Positions 44,332 to 53,602 of a stretch of 64,000 nucleotides of DNA are shown here, piece by piece. Both the position numbers and the translations under genes were made by a program. A model generated the notes under the pieces. The model saw only the letters and a program-made list of their open reading frames with translations. It did not search any database and was not told the DNA's origin. Source of the stretch: Streptomyces sp. NBC_01497 (lineage in GTDB: Bacteria; Actinomycetota; Actinomycetes; Streptomycetales; Streptomycetaceae); the NCBI RefSeq assembly GCF_036250695.1, contig NZ_CP109427.1, forward strand, positions 7,316,001 to 7,380,000. The letters run 5' to 3'. Position 1 is the stretch's first letter; the number at the start of each line of letters is the position of its first letter.

Positions 44332-45402
44332 TCAGCCCGCTTCGGGATCCGGCCACGCCGCAGCGCTTGACGCGCGCACTCGCAGGGTGGGCGCGAGCCG
44401 TGCCGACGCCACCTCTTCGCCCGCCATCCGACGCAGCAACATCCCCGCGGCGTGCCGGCCCACCTCCTGAAGTGGTGAGTGGACGCTGGTGAGCGGGATG
44501 CTGAGCTGCGCCGAGGTCGCCAGGTCGTGGTAGCCGACCAGCGCGAAATCCCGACCCACCGTCAATCCTCGGTCCCGACACGCACCGATCACGCCTATGG
44601 CGGAGTAGTCGGTCATCGCGAAGACTCCGGTCGGCGGCCGAGGGCTGTCCATCAACATCCTCGCTGCCGTGCCGCCGGCCTCTACGTCGAAGCCGCACCT
44701 GACCACCAGTTCCTCGGGGAGCGGCATGCCCGCCTCGGCGCAGGCGCGGGCGAAGCCCCGCTCACGATCGCGGCTGGTGCTGGTGAACCGAGGGCCCGCC
44801 ACCACGGCGATCCGCCGGTGCCCCCGCTCGATCAGATGCCGCGCGGCCAAGTAGCCCCCCCATTCGTCGTCGACGGTCACCGCCGGGTGCTCGCCACAAC
44901 TCCGCAGCGTCAGGACGTAGGGAACGTCCTGCTCCGCGAGTTGGCCGAGGAACGGGTCGTCGAGCCGTGACGCGCCCAGCAGCAACCCGTCGACCCGGCG
45001 GCCCAGCAGTCCGTCGACCCTGCGCTTCTGCGCCTCGGGTGTGTCGTTCGCGCCCACCAGCAGGGACTGCAGTCCGTTTTCGCTGAGGGTCTGCTCAATG
45101 GCTTCAAAGACCGCTGCCACGACCACGTCGCTCAGCCGGGACATCACCACGCCGACAGTGCGGGTACGGCCCGAACGTAGGCTCGCCGCCCACTGATCGG
45201 GCTCGAAACCCATCTCCTTGGCGATCTTACGGACTCGGACAGCCGTAGGGGTGCGGCTGGACGTCAGTGCCGGCTGGCTGAGCACGCGCGAGACGGTGGA
45301 CATGTGCACACCCGCACGTTTCGCGATATCACGCATCGTGACCCGGCCGCCCGGCCCACCACGCGCCGCGGCCGGCCCGGTGCCTCCGTCGGCTTCCTGC
45401 AT
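44332..45402 (-). CDS. LacI-family transcriptional regulator
   Basis: A 356-residue regulator. ATG 45402 has AAGGAGAG upstream. A 20-residue Gly/Ala-rich leader precedes VTMRDIAKRAGVHMSTVSRV, the LacI helix-turn-helix, then a ligand-binding domain (GVVMSRLSDVVVAAVFEAIE, VDDEWGGYLAARHLIERGHRR, FAMTDYSAIGVI). Its promoter region holds the palindrome CAATCGATTG (45476-45485), which suggests autoregulation. No sugar gene is adjacent. The epoxide hydrolase, with a similar half-perfect site, is the nearest candidate target. Confidence 0.88.
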   Translation of the reverse strand: MQEADGGTGPAAARGGPGGRVTMRDIAKRAGVHMSTVSRVLSQPALTSSRTPTAVRVRKIAKEMGFEPDQWAASLRSGRTRTVGVVMSRLSDVVVAAVFEAIEQTLSENGLQSLLVGANDTPEAQKRRVDGLLGRRVDGLLLGASRLDDPFLGQLAEQDVPYVLTLRSCGEHPAVTVDDEWGGYLAARHLIERGHRRIAVVAGPRFTSTSRDRERGFARACAEAGMPLPEELVVRCGFDVEAGGTAARMLMDSPRPPTGVFAMTDYSAIGVIGACRDRGLTVGRDFALVGYHDLATSAQLSIPLTSVHSPLQEVGRHAAGMLLRRMAGEEVASARLAPTLRVRASSAAAWPDPEAG

Positions 45403-45475
45403 CCGGGGCCTCTCCTTGCTTCCATCCCTGACGGTTGCCTTGTGACTTCGCAGTATAAGCTTTCCTGCCGATTGC

Positions 45476-45485
45476 CAATCGATTG
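45476..45485. promoter_or_regulatory. Palindromic operator ahead of the second LacI gene
   Basis: CAATCGATTG is a perfect 10-bp palindrome with central CG, embedded in TTGCCAATCGATTGCAT. It is 74 bases ahead of ATG 45402, the position expected of an autoregulatory operator. Confidence 0.55.
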
Positions 45486-45655
45486 CATGCCGGATGGGGA
45501 GTGCGTCCGCAGACTGCGTGAGAACGGTGTCGCCGCCGCCTGACGCCACCGAACATCTCGTGTCGCGCCACGGGCGGGCCGGCAGGGCCGACGGACCGAA
45601 GGCCAGCTGTGCGGACGGTGGCGGCCACCGCCGTCGCGCGGTCCGGCGTGGTCGC

Positions 45656-45686
45656 GCATCCGATCCGATGCGGTCGGATCGGATGC
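45656..45686. repeat. 12-bp perfect inverted repeat with 7-base spacer
   Basis: GCATCCGATCCG (45656-45667) and CGGATCGGATGC (45675-45686) flank ATGCGGT. It lies between the LacI gene and the plus-strand phosphatase-like gene, about 170 bases ahead of the latter. It may be an operator or a structured leader. Confidence 0.7.
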
Positions 45687-45858
45687 CACCTCGATGGTGT
45701 TGCGCCATTCCGTGCCACCTGCGGGCAAATGCACTCTGCCGTGGCACATTGTGCCGTGACGCCGCTTTGGAGAGGTGAGCGCTGCGCCGGCAGGCAACTG
45801 CTTGCGGATGAGTCGAAATGCTGCCCGTACACGCGGGCTGGAGCGGAGGTGCGCTGCC

Positions 45859-48180
45859 GTGCCCGAGGGCGATGTAGTCATGCGAATTGCCGCCGACGGG
45901 CGGGTGATCGAGTGGTCTGCCCGAGCCCAGGAAGCCTTTGGCTGGTCTCCGCAGGAGGCGGCGGCCAGTTCCCTCGGGGCGTTGATGAGGCACATCGGCA
46001 CCGCAGACACCTCTTCGGCCCTGCCGGCCGCCCTGGGCCCGGTGACGGTGCGACCGGTGCTTTCCGACGCGCTAATGGTGTGGGAGGTGCGGGCGAGCGC
46101 CGCCGACAGTCCTTCGGGGCGGGACCTGGCAGTCTTGCGGGCGCTGTTCACCCACTCGCCGGTGGACCTGCACATCCTCGACGAGGACCTGCGCATCATC
46201 CGGGTCAATGATGACGCCCGCGGGTCGCACCATCCTGCCGGTTCTCTTCTTGGCGGGGTGTTCCCGGGTGCCTTTGGGCTGGCCGCACCGGATGTGGAGG
46301 CGACAGCCGCGCGCCGCGTACTCGAGACCGGTGAACCTGCCCTCCGCCGGGTAGTGCGATCAACGCCGGATCCCGGCAGTTCCAGGCGCAGAATTTACTC
46401 GATCTCTTACGTACGCCTGGAAGACGAAGGGGGAGAAGTACTGGGTCTGGTCGCCTCAGCTCTGGACGTCACCGACAGTGAGCGGGCCATTCAACGTCTG
46501 CGGGTTCTCGAAGAGGTCCGCAGACGCGTGGGCGGCCTGCTGGAGGTCATGGCCGTATGCCAGGAACTGGCCGATGCTGTGGTGCCCGCGTTCACGGGCA
46601 TCGTGGTGGTTGAGGTGATCGAGGATGTCGTCCGCGGCGAGGACCCGCCCCTCGCACCCGTGGACCGGCATGTGCCTCTACGTCGTGCCGCTTTCCGGGG
46701 GCAGGTGTCGGCGCATCCGGTGGGTGAAGCGCGACGACTGCCCGAGGGGACCCCCTTCTCACGGGTCCTGAGCGATCTGCGTCCACGGCTTGTCCCCATT
46801 GAGAGGGACAGCCTGTGGCTGTCGGCCGATCCGGCACGAGCGGAGGCGATCAGGGAATCGGCCGCCCACTCCCTGATCGTCGCTCCTTTGACCGTGCGAG
46901 GGCAGGCCCTCGGTGTCGTCAGCTTCTACCGCCACATGGACGAGGAGCCCTTCGACGAAGACGACATCGCACTGACGTCCGATGTGTGCGCGCATGCGGC
47001 GCTGTGTATTGAGAACGCCCGGCGCTACACCCGTGAGCGCACCATCTCCGCGACTCTCAAACGCAGACTGCTACCGCAGCGGCCGACAACACCGTCCACG
47101 GTCGATATCGCGCATCTCCACATCCCTGGTCCCGGCGGCGGAGGCGCATGGTTCGACGTGATCGAACTGGCCGGCGCCCGGACCGCGCTGATCCTTGGCG
47201 ATGTCGCAGGACGGGGCCTGGTCACAGCCACCACGATGGGGCAGCTGCGGACCGTCATTCACTCCTTGGCCGCCCTGGATCTGGAACCGGATGAGCTGAT
47301 GGCACGACTGGGCGACACCGCTGCGAGGCTGGCCGCCGAGCGGGCGTCCTTGCCCCTCGGAGACCCGCTGAACCAGGAGCCTCTCACCGCCAGTTGCCTG
47401 ATCGCGGTCTACGACGCAGTGAACCAGATGTGCACCGTGGTGCGTGCGGGACTGGCGGAACCGTACGTGGTCCTCACCAACGGCAACTCGATGCTGATGC
47501 CCGTTCCGGCGGGTCCCGTCCTTGCCGGGGCCGATCATGCCCCGTTTCCCGCCACCACGTTTCCGCTGCCCGCCGACAGCATGCTGGCGGTCAGCAACGA
47601 AGGTCTGCTGGAGACATCAGCCCAGTTGCGTTCGCTCCTGGATGCCGGCGCCGACCGGCCTTTGGACGACGTGTGCGACACCGTCGCCTACGCGATGAGA
47701 GACCGCAACGAGAGGGAGATGATGCTGCTGCTGGCCCGCACCAAAGCGCTCCCCGCCGACAGAGTGCTGACTTTGCCGCTACCCGCCGAGCCACAAGCCG
47801 CATCCATGGCGCGGGAGGCGAGCCGCGCCCAGCTTGAGGCCTGGAACATCGACGAGGAGGTGGCGTTCACCACTCAGCTCATCGTCAGTGAGCTCGTCAG
47901 CAATGCGGTGCGCTACGGCGCCCCGCCCATTCGGTTGCGGCTCATCCTGGACAAACGCCTGACGGTGGAGGTCGGTGATACGGCCAACAGCGCACCGCAC
48001 CTCAAGCATGCCCGCACCATCGATGAGGACGGGCGGGGGCTGTTCATCGTCGCCAGCATCGCCGATGACTGGGGGACCAGATACGTTCCCGACGGCAAGA
48101 CCGTCTGGGCTCAGCTGCTCGCGGACACAACGTCAACTGACCTTCAACGCTTGGGCGGAGCCCGCGAGCGCAGCCGCTGA
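45859..48180 (+). CDS. PAS/GAF/SpoIIE-PP2C/HATPase multidomain regulator
   Basis: With start GTG 45859 (GGAGG nine bases upstream) the protein has 773 residues; GTG 45775 in frame has a badly spaced site. Order: PAS (MRIAADGRVIEWSARAQEAF), second PAS near residue 100-210, GAF near 230-390, PP2C near 395-620, and an anti-sigma-type HATPase at the end (LIVSELVSNAVRYGAPP, DEDGRGLFIVASIADDWG). Such proteins dephosphorylate anti-anti-sigma factors. Here GGDWYD reads GGAWFD and TDGL reads SNEGL, so metal-binding aspartates are lost although GDVAGRG remains. Phosphatase activity is doubtful; the kinase half looks intact. Confidence 0.85.
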   Translation: MPEGDVVMRIAADGRVIEWSARAQEAFGWSPQEAAASSLGALMRHIGTADTSSALPAALGPVTVRPVLSDALMVWEVRASAADSPSGRDLAVLRALFTHSPVDLHILDEDLRIIRVNDDARGSHHPAGSLLGGVFPGAFGLAAPDVEATAARRVLETGEPALRRVVRSTPDPGSSRRRIYSISYVRLEDEGGEVLGLVASALDVTDSERAIQRLRVLEEVRRRVGGLLEVMAVCQELADAVVPAFTGIVVVEVIEDVVRGEDPPLAPVDRHVPLRRAAFRGQVSAHPVGEARRLPEGTPFSRVLSDLRPRLVPIERDSLWLSADPARAEAIRESAAHSLIVAPLTVRGQALGVVSFYRHMDEEPFDEDDIALTSDVCAHAALCIENARRYTRERTISATLKRRLLPQRPTTPSTVDIAHLHIPGPGGGGAWFDVIELAGARTALILGDVAGRGLVTATTMGQLRTVIHSLAALDLEPDELMARLGDTAARLAAERASLPLGDPLNQEPLTASCLIAVYDAVNQMCTVVRAGLAEPYVVLTNGNSMLMPVPAGPVLAGADHAPFPATTFPLPADSMLAVSNEGLLETSAQLRSLLDAGADRPLDDVCDTVAYAMRDRNEREMMLLLARTKALPADRVLTLPLPAEPQAASMAREASRAQLEAWNIDEEVAFTTQLIVSELVSNAVRYGAPPIRLRLILDKRLTVEVGDTANSAPHLKHARTIDEDGRGLFIVASIADDWGTRYVPDGKTVWAQLLADTTSTDLQRLGGARERSR

Positions 48181-48822
48181 GACGGCCGCAGCGACGACCA
48201 TGTCGTCCACGCGGACGCGGCCCTCACCGTCGCGGCCCTCCTTCTCTGCCCGTCGTCGGCCGGGCCGGCTCGCTGCCGTTGCCGCGTTGTGGAGAGCGGC
48301 CGGGTCAGGTCGCGCAGAGAGCCCGCTCCCCGTTGAAAGCGCTGGGCCGCCACGGCGGCAACTGACGGCCGCCTCGGATGCGTCGGCGGCCGGTCAGGCC
48401 CCGGATGTTGTACAGCAGGGTGAAATACGGCACCGCCAACGTGCCGGTGCTCGGGGTGAGCGTCACAGCGATGCGGGCCGAGGTGCGCGTGGGCGGAGCC
48501 CGGCAGTCACAGCATCAGCGCCTTCGGTGGGAACCTCCAACCCCGCGTCGCCGCCCGAGGACCACATGCTGCCACCGCTGAAGGCCAACGATCGCCCCTT
48601 CGCGGTGAGCGGAAGAGGGCGGTCACGGCCTGTCCCGTCGCGTCCTGATCGCAACCTCCGGCCGTGCGGGACGACGGGCACGATGAAGGCTTCGCCACGT
48701 CATATCGGTGTGTAACACGGATTTCGGCGTCTCCCGTAGGTAGTTTCGGACCGCCCTGACTGCCGACGTCCCTGTTCGTCCGTGCCCAGGGATTGCCGGA
48801 CCGCTGGCGTGGGAGGTCTTCC
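48181..48822. other. 640-base gap before the TerC gene
   Basis: No gene is supported on either strand. The right end holds the ribosome-binding site GGAGGT of the TerC-family gene. The middle has open stretches with no family resemblance. Confidence 0.45.
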
Positions 48823-49887
48823 GTGGTTGACGTGCCGTTCTGGCTGTGGGCAGCGTTTGCCGTCACGGTGGTGGTAGCGCTGGCGGTGGACCTGCTGGCG
48901 CACCGTGACGCGCATGTCATCGGGTTCCGGGAAGCCGCAGCCTGGAGCGGAGCGTGGGTCGGTCTCGCCGTCGTCTTCGGTGCGGTCGTCTTCCTCGTTC
49001 TGGGCACGACGCCGGGGGTGGAGTACACCACCGCGTGGCTGCTGGAGAAGAGCCTGTCCGTCGACAACCTCTTCGTCTTCGCGTTGATCTTCGCCTACTT
49101 CAAGGTGGAGCGTGCTCACCAGCACCGCGTGCTGTTCTTCGGAGTCATGGGCGCACTGGTGTTCCGCGGCCTCTTCCTGGCTGCCGGGGTGGCCGTGGTC
49201 AGCCGGTTCACCGCGGTGCTGTTCGTCTTCGCGGCCATCCTCTTCTACAGCACCTACAAGATCCTCAAGGGAGAGGACGAGAGCTTCGACCCGGGCAAGA
49301 GCATCGCCGTGCGGTTGCTGCGCAAGATCGTGCCTGTTCGGGACGAGTACGCGGGGATGAAGTTCTTCGTCAGGGAAGCCGGCAAACGGGTTGCCACTCC
49401 GCTGCTTGCGGTCGTTGCCGCGATCGAGGCGGCCGACCTGGTCTTCGCGGTGGACAGCGTGCCCGCCGTCCTCGCCGTCAGCGACAGCGCCTTCATCGTC
49501 TACACCAGCAACGCCTTCGCGATCCTCGGCCTGCGGGCGCTGTACTTCCTGCTCGCCGGGCTGCTGGACCGCTTCCAGTACCTCAGCAAGGGTCTTGCGG
49601 TGATCCTCTCCTTCATCGGCCTCAAGCTGATCCTTCAGGCGTCTCACAAGCTGTTCAGCACCAGCATTCCCGAGATCCCCTCGCCGCTCAGCCTGGCCGT
49701 CATCGTGCTTGTCCTGGCCCTCTCCGTCGTACTGAGTGTCCGGCATCCCCCGCCGGTCACCGGCGAAGGCAGCGCTCCCGGCGTACGGGACGAGAGCGGC
49801 GCGGGCCCGGGCCGGCCCGGCGAACAGCCCTCCATCCAGGAGACGCGGGAGACCCAGGACCGGGCCGACCCGCCGAGGGGCACCTGA
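48823..49887 (+). CDS. TerC-family integral membrane protein
   Basis: A 354-residue protein starting at GTG 48823 after GGAGGT. It has about eight to nine membrane segments and the TerC signatures LEKSLSVDNLFVFALIFAYF and IEAADLVFAVDSVPAVLAVS with the conserved membrane aspartates, then TSNAFAILGLRALYF. TerC/Alx proteins are linked to tellurite resistance and manganese or calcium handling. The last 45 residues are a hydrophilic Gly/Pro/Glu-rich cytoplasmic tail. It stands alone, without the rest of a ter operon. A metal-exporter role is inferred from family work on Alx/MntX. Confidence 0.9.
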   Translation: MVDVPFWLWAAFAVTVVVALAVDLLAHRDAHVIGFREAAAWSGAWVGLAVVFGAVVFLVLGTTPGVEYTTAWLLEKSLSVDNLFVFALIFAYFKVERAHQHRVLFFGVMGALVFRGLFLAAGVAVVSRFTAVLFVFAAILFYSTYKILKGEDESFDPGKSIAVRLLRKIVPVRDEYAGMKFFVREAGKRVATPLLAVVAAIEAADLVFAVDSVPAVLAVSDSAFIVYTSNAFAILGLRALYFLLAGLLDRFQYLSKGLAVILSFIGLKLILQASHKLFSTSIPEIPSPLSLAVIVLVLALSVVLSVRHPPPVTGEGSAPGVRDESGAGPGRPGEQPSIQETRETQDRADPPRGT

Positions 49888-50083
49888 CCTGCCCACACTT
49901 CCCCGTTGTGTGCGGCCGCCCTCGAATGTCCCCGTCCCCGACCGCGGGATCGGCAGATGGCAAGGACCGGGACCGAACACCATCCCGTCTCACGCTGCTC
50001 GCGCCGAGGCGGCCGGGCTTCCCACGGCGAGCTCTCTCCGCTCGTCCCTCCGCCGTGATCGGCGAGGCAGGTGGCACGCGCTG

Positions 50084-50365
50084 CTACGCCTCTTGGCGCC
50101 GCCGGCGCAGTTGGCCGAGGACCACCCTGATGGGGACCAGAACGAGCCGGCACCACTTGGCGCCTGAGGGGGAGACGAAGGCCAGCGGGACGGAGGCGAG
50201 GAAGACGAGGGCCGTCGTGCCGAAGTCAGTGGCCAGCAACCGCACGCTGGGGGCCGACAGGGGACTGCTGACCAACTGGGGGCGGCGGGCGACATACAGC
50301 AGCAGGAACAGGTGCACGGCGTCGACCGCACCGACGGCGCCCGCGTAGATGCCGCCGCGCGGTAC
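50084..50365 (-). pseudogene. TMEM175-like (DUF1211) channel, C-terminal remnant
   Basis: The minus-strand frame reads GGIYAGAVGAVDAVHLFLLL, YVARRPQLV, then LLATDFGTTALVFLASVPLA and FVSPSGAKW, resembling the last two membrane segments of TMEM175/DUF1211 proteins. Upstream, the first four to five segments with the pore motif FSD are missing. TAG at 50084-50086 is a plausible native end. Confidence 0.45.
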
Positions 50366-50696
50366 CTTTCGATGCCCTCAGTGGCGAGGGCTCCGCGACT
50401 GCTGCCGCACCTGGACAGCGAGTTGCTACCTCTCGCTCGCCCGCCGGCATCTGGGGCGGACGCGTGACTGCGCCGCCTTTGCACCAGCGCAGGACGGATC
50501 GCGAAGGAGATCGGTGGGTTGCGCGCGACGCCCGTACAACGGTCGGATGAGCCGGCCCGCGAGCTTTGCCGAGCAACTGCAGTGCGAGAGCGCGGAGTTA
50601 TCGGATCTGTGGCCGCGTACGAGGTGGAGACGTGCGGCGCGGGGGGCGGGCGGGCGATGCCTGCGGCTTCGACGGGCGGTGGCCGGGCATGCCGAC
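50366..50696. other. 330-base gap, no gene seen
   Basis: It lies between the channel remnant and the exporter operon's terminator. Only short open stretches without family resemblance were found. Confidence 0.5.
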
Positions 50697-50738
50697 GGGG
50701 CGGCGTACGCCGGACACGGTGTCGGCGTACGCCGCCCC
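50697..50738 (-). terminator. Strong hairpin terminator of the ABC exporter operon
   Basis: GGGGCGGCGTACGCCG (50697-50712) and CGGCGTACGCCGCCCC (50723-50738) are perfect 16-bp arms around a 10-base loop. It lies 40 bases past the stop of the exporter permease gene. Each arm contains the palindrome CGGCGTACGCCG. There is no T-tract. Confidence 0.75.
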
Positions 50739-50778
50739 GAGGCGGGACGAGTGCGAAAGGCAGCCCGGCTTCAGGCGG

Positions 50779-51567
50779 TTACCTCGGGTCCCGGTTGAAC
50801 TTCGAGGTCGACCAGAAGTAGCCGAGCACCGCGAGCCCCACGCACCACCCGATGGCGAGCCACCCGTTGTGGCCGATCGCACTGCCGAGCAGCAGGCCCC
50901 GCAGGGTCTCGATGGCGGGGGTGAACGGCTGGTACTCGGCGAACGGCTGGAACCAGCCGGGCATGGAGTGGATCGGTGTGAAGGCGCTGGACAGGAGCGG
51001 CAGCAGGATCAGGGGCAGCGCGTTGTTGCTGGCGGCCTCGGCGTTGGGGCTGATCAGGCCCATGCCGACCGCGATCCAGGTGAGCGCGGTGGCGAAGAGC
51101 ACGAGCAGTCCGATGGCCGCGAGCCACTCCAGGACGGTGGCGTCCGTGGACCGGAAGCCGATGGCCACGCCGACGGCTCCGACGAGGACCACGCTCACGA
51201 TCGACTGCAGCACACTGCCGATGACGTGCCCGACCAGCACCGAGGAGCGGTGGATCGCCATCGTGCGGAAGCGGGCGATGATGCCCTCGCTCATGTCGTT
51301 GGACACGGACACCGCGGTGCCGATCACGGTGCTGCCGACGGTCATCAGCAGCAGGCCGGGCACCACGTACGCGATGTACGCGGAGCGGTCCGGAGAGCCG
51401 CCGATGCCGGAGCTCATGGTGTCGCCGAAGATGTAGACGAAGAGCAACAGCAGCATGATCGGGGTGAGCAGCAGGTTCAGTGTGAGGGACGGATAGCGCC
51501 GCGCGTGCAGGAGGTTGCGGCGCAACATGGTGGACGAGTCACGTACGGCGAGGGCGAGGGCGCTCAT
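50779..51567 (-). CDS. ABC-2 type exporter permease, DrrB-like
   Basis: A 262-residue permease with six membrane segments and the ABC-2 signatures LNLLLTPIMLLLLFVYIFG and PLLSSAFTPIHSMPGWFQPF. With the ATPase encoded upstream it forms a daunorubicin-resistance-type exporter. ATG 51567 overlaps the ATPase stop as ATGA. The cargo is unknown. It is the last gene of a four-gene unit (RHH regulator, DUF4097, ATPase, permease) ending at the hairpin 50697-50738. Confidence 0.92.
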   Translation of the reverse strand: MSALALAVRDSSTMLRRNLLHARRYPSLTLNLLLTPIMLLLLFVYIFGDTMSSGIGGSPDRSAYIAYVVPGLLLMTVGSTVIGTAVSVSNDMSEGIIARFRTMAIHRSSVLVGHVIGSVLQSIVSVVLVGAVGVAIGFRSTDATVLEWLAAIGLLVLFATALTWIAVGMGLISPNAEAASNNALPLILLPLLSSAFTPIHSMPGWFQPFAEYQPFTPAIETLRGLLLGSAIGHNGWLAIGWCVGLAVLGYFWSTSKFNRDPR

Positions 51568-52556
51568 CGGGAGGTCTCCTTCGGCTGGTGGGGGACGGTG
51601 GCGTCGCCGGTCAGGGCGAAGAACACGTCGTCGAGGTCGGGGGTGTGCACGGTCAGCTCGTCCGCCTCCACGCCGGCGGCGTCCAGCGCGTCCAGGACGG
51701 AACGCAACTCGCGCTGGCTGCCGCCGCTGGGGATCCGCAGCGACAGTGCCTCGTCGTCCCTGGTGCCCTGGCTCAGGGCGTCGGCGGCGGACCGGTAGGC
51801 GGCGGGGTCGGTGAAGCGCAGTCGCACGTGGCCGCCGGGGACGTGCCGCTTCAGCTCCTCGGCGGTGCCCTCGGCGGCGATCCTGCCGTCGTTGAGCACG
51901 GCGATGCGGTCGGCGAGTTCGTCGGCCTCGTCCAGGTACTGCGTGGTGAGGAACACGGTGACGCCGCCCGTGACCAGTTCGCGGATGATCTGCCACATGG
52001 TGTGGCGGCTGCGCGGGTCGAGGCCGGTGGTCGGCTCGTCGAGGAAGATGATCCGGGGGCCCCCGACGAGGGTCATGGCGATGTCGAGCCGCCGCTTCAT
52101 GCCACCGGAGTAGGTGGAGGCGGGCTTCTTCGCCGCCTCCACGAGGTCGAAGCGCTGCAGCAGTTCGGCGGTGGTGCGGCGGCCCTCGCGCCGGTCGAGG
52201 TGGTGCAGATCCGCCATGAGCAGCATGTTCTCCTCACCGGTGATCAGGCCGTCGACGGCCGAGAACTGCCCGGTGACACCGATCGCGGCGCGCACGGCCT
52301 GCGGGTCGGCGGTGAGGTCGTGGCCGCCGACGTGGATGTCACCGGAGCCGGCGCCGGCGGAGACGAGGGTGGAGAGGATGTTCACGACGGTGGTCTTCCC
52401 GGCGCCGTTCGGGCCGAGCAGCGCGAAGACGGTGCCTGCCGGGATGCGCAGGTCGATTCCGTCGAGGACGAGCTGGTCGCCGTAGGACTTGCGCAGCCCG
52501 ACGGCGGAGATCGCCGCGGGTGGCTGCTGGACGATGCCAGTCTTGGATGTGGGCAT
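51564..52556 (-). CDS. ABC exporter ATPase, DrrA-like
   Basis: A 330-residue ATPase: Walker A GPNGAGKTT, Q-loop VTGQFSAVDGLITGEENM, signature YSGGMKRRLDIAMTL, Walker B IIFLDEPTTGLDPRSR and H-loop VFLTTQYLDEADELADR. The C-terminal 90 residues (DUF4162-like, GHVRLRFTD through TPDLDDVFFALTG) are usual in DrrA. ATG 52556 is 61 bases after the DUF4097 gene. It powers export of a hydrophobic compound by the DrrB-like partner. Confidence 0.93.
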   Translation of the reverse strand: MPTSKTGIVQQPPAAISAVGLRKSYGDQLVLDGIDLRIPAGTVFALLGPNGAGKTTVVNILSTLVSAGAGSGDIHVGGHDLTADPQAVRAAIGVTGQFSAVDGLITGEENMLLMADLHHLDRREGRRTTAELLQRFDLVEAAKKPASTYSGGMKRRLDIAMTLVGGPRIIFLDEPTTGLDPRSRHTMWQIIRELVTGGVTVFLTTQYLDEADELADRIAVLNDGRIAAEGTAEELKRHVPGGHVRLRFTDPAAYRSAADALSQGTRDDEALSLRIPSGGSQRELRSVLDALDAAGVEADELTVHTPDLDDVFFALTGDATVPHQPKETSR

Positions 52557-52617
52557 GACAGATGAAGGCACGGGGTACTCCCGGACGAGGATGCGGATGG
52601 CGCGAACGGTTGGGTGG

Positions 52618-53460
52618 TCAGGCGCGGGCGCGGCGGATGTCGATGTTGCCCCAGCGGGTCCGGGCGCGGACCTCGACCGTGTCCTCGCTCTGTCCGGGGG
52701 CCTCGGAGGCGTCGAGCGTGTTGCGTACCTGCCCGTGCTCGGAGCTGACGTCGAGCCAGGTGGCGACGCCCTCGCGGATGCCGACCTCGATGGCACCGTA
52801 GGAGGTCTCCAACTGGACTGTTCCACCGCTTACTTCGGAGACACGCAGCGCGCCGTGGGCCGTGGTGGCGACCACCGAACCCCCGGCGTCCGCGATGGTG
52901 ATGTCGCCGTTGGCGCCACTCACCCGCAGGTCGCCGGTCGTGGCGCCGACGGTGGTGGTGCCGTGCGAGTTCTTCAGGACGGCGGGGCCGTCCACCGTGC
53001 CGACACGCAGGCTGCCGAAGCTGGAGGTGATCTCGGCTCTGCCCTCGACCCGGTCCACGGTGATCGAGCCGTGGGAGGCGGTCAGTTGGAGTGGCCCGGT
53101 CGTGTCAAGGCGGACATCGCCACCCGAGGTCTTGACCCGGACATCGCCGAGCCGGCCCTCGCCGAGCACCTGGGTCCAGGAGCCGGTGGCGTCGACGCGC
53201 GATCCCGTGGGCAGCTCGACCGTCACGTCGACCAGCCCGGTGGGCCCGAAGAGATAGCGCTCCTTGGTCCTGACCGTCAGGACGCCGTTGGTGCACGTGA
53301 CCTCGGTCTGCTCGGCGGCACGCAGGTCCTTGTCCCGCTTCGGGTCGCGGGGCCGCACCTCCACGACGGTGTCGGGGCGGTCGGCCGCGACGAGGCGGAC
53401 GGAACCGGCGCCCACGTGGGCGGTGACCGAAATCGGTTCGGGAGTGTCGAAAGAAGGCAT
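52618..53460 (-). CDS. DUF4097 beta-helix protein
   Basis: A 280-residue protein made of short beta repeats: VKTSGGDVRLDTTGPLQL, ASHGSITVDRVEG, SSFGSLRVGTVDG, GANGDITIADAGG, TAHGALRVSEVSG. This is the DUF4097 pattern of polar turn plus G-x-[IL]-x-[VI], predicted as a right-handed beta-helix. No signal peptide is seen, unlike many DUF4097 proteins, so it is probably cytosolic. Genes of this type commonly sit between an RHH regulator and a DrrAB exporter in Streptomyces; the function is unknown. Confidence 0.88.
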   Translation of the reverse strand: MPSFDTPEPISVTAHVGAGSVRLVAADRPDTVVEVRPRDPKRDKDLRAAEQTEVTCTNGVLTVRTKERYLFGPTGLVDVTVELPTGSRVDATGSWTQVLGEGRLGDVRVKTSGGDVRLDTTGPLQLTASHGSITVDRVEGRAEITSSFGSLRVGTVDGPAVLKNSHGTTTVGATTGDLRVSGANGDITIADAGGSVVATTAHGALRVSEVSGGTVQLETSYGAIEVGIREGVATWLDVSSEHGQVRNTLDASEAPGQSEDTVEVRARTRWGNIDIRRARA

Positions 53461-53602
53461 GACTGTACCGTCCTCATGGGTCCGTTGCGCGTCCCCGCTG
53501 GTGGGACGTGGTGTGGGTGAAGTGGCGCAGATGGCGTGAGGTGGGGCGGGTGAAGCGGTGCGTGTGCGGTGGTACGGGTGAAGCGGTGTGCGTACGGGGC
53601 TG

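Noticed and set aside
48366..48600. Possible small gene downstream of the phosphatase-like gene
   Set aside because: Both strands give short plausible peptides (for example TLAVPYFTLLYNIRG on minus) but no start, family or ribosome-binding site supports one.
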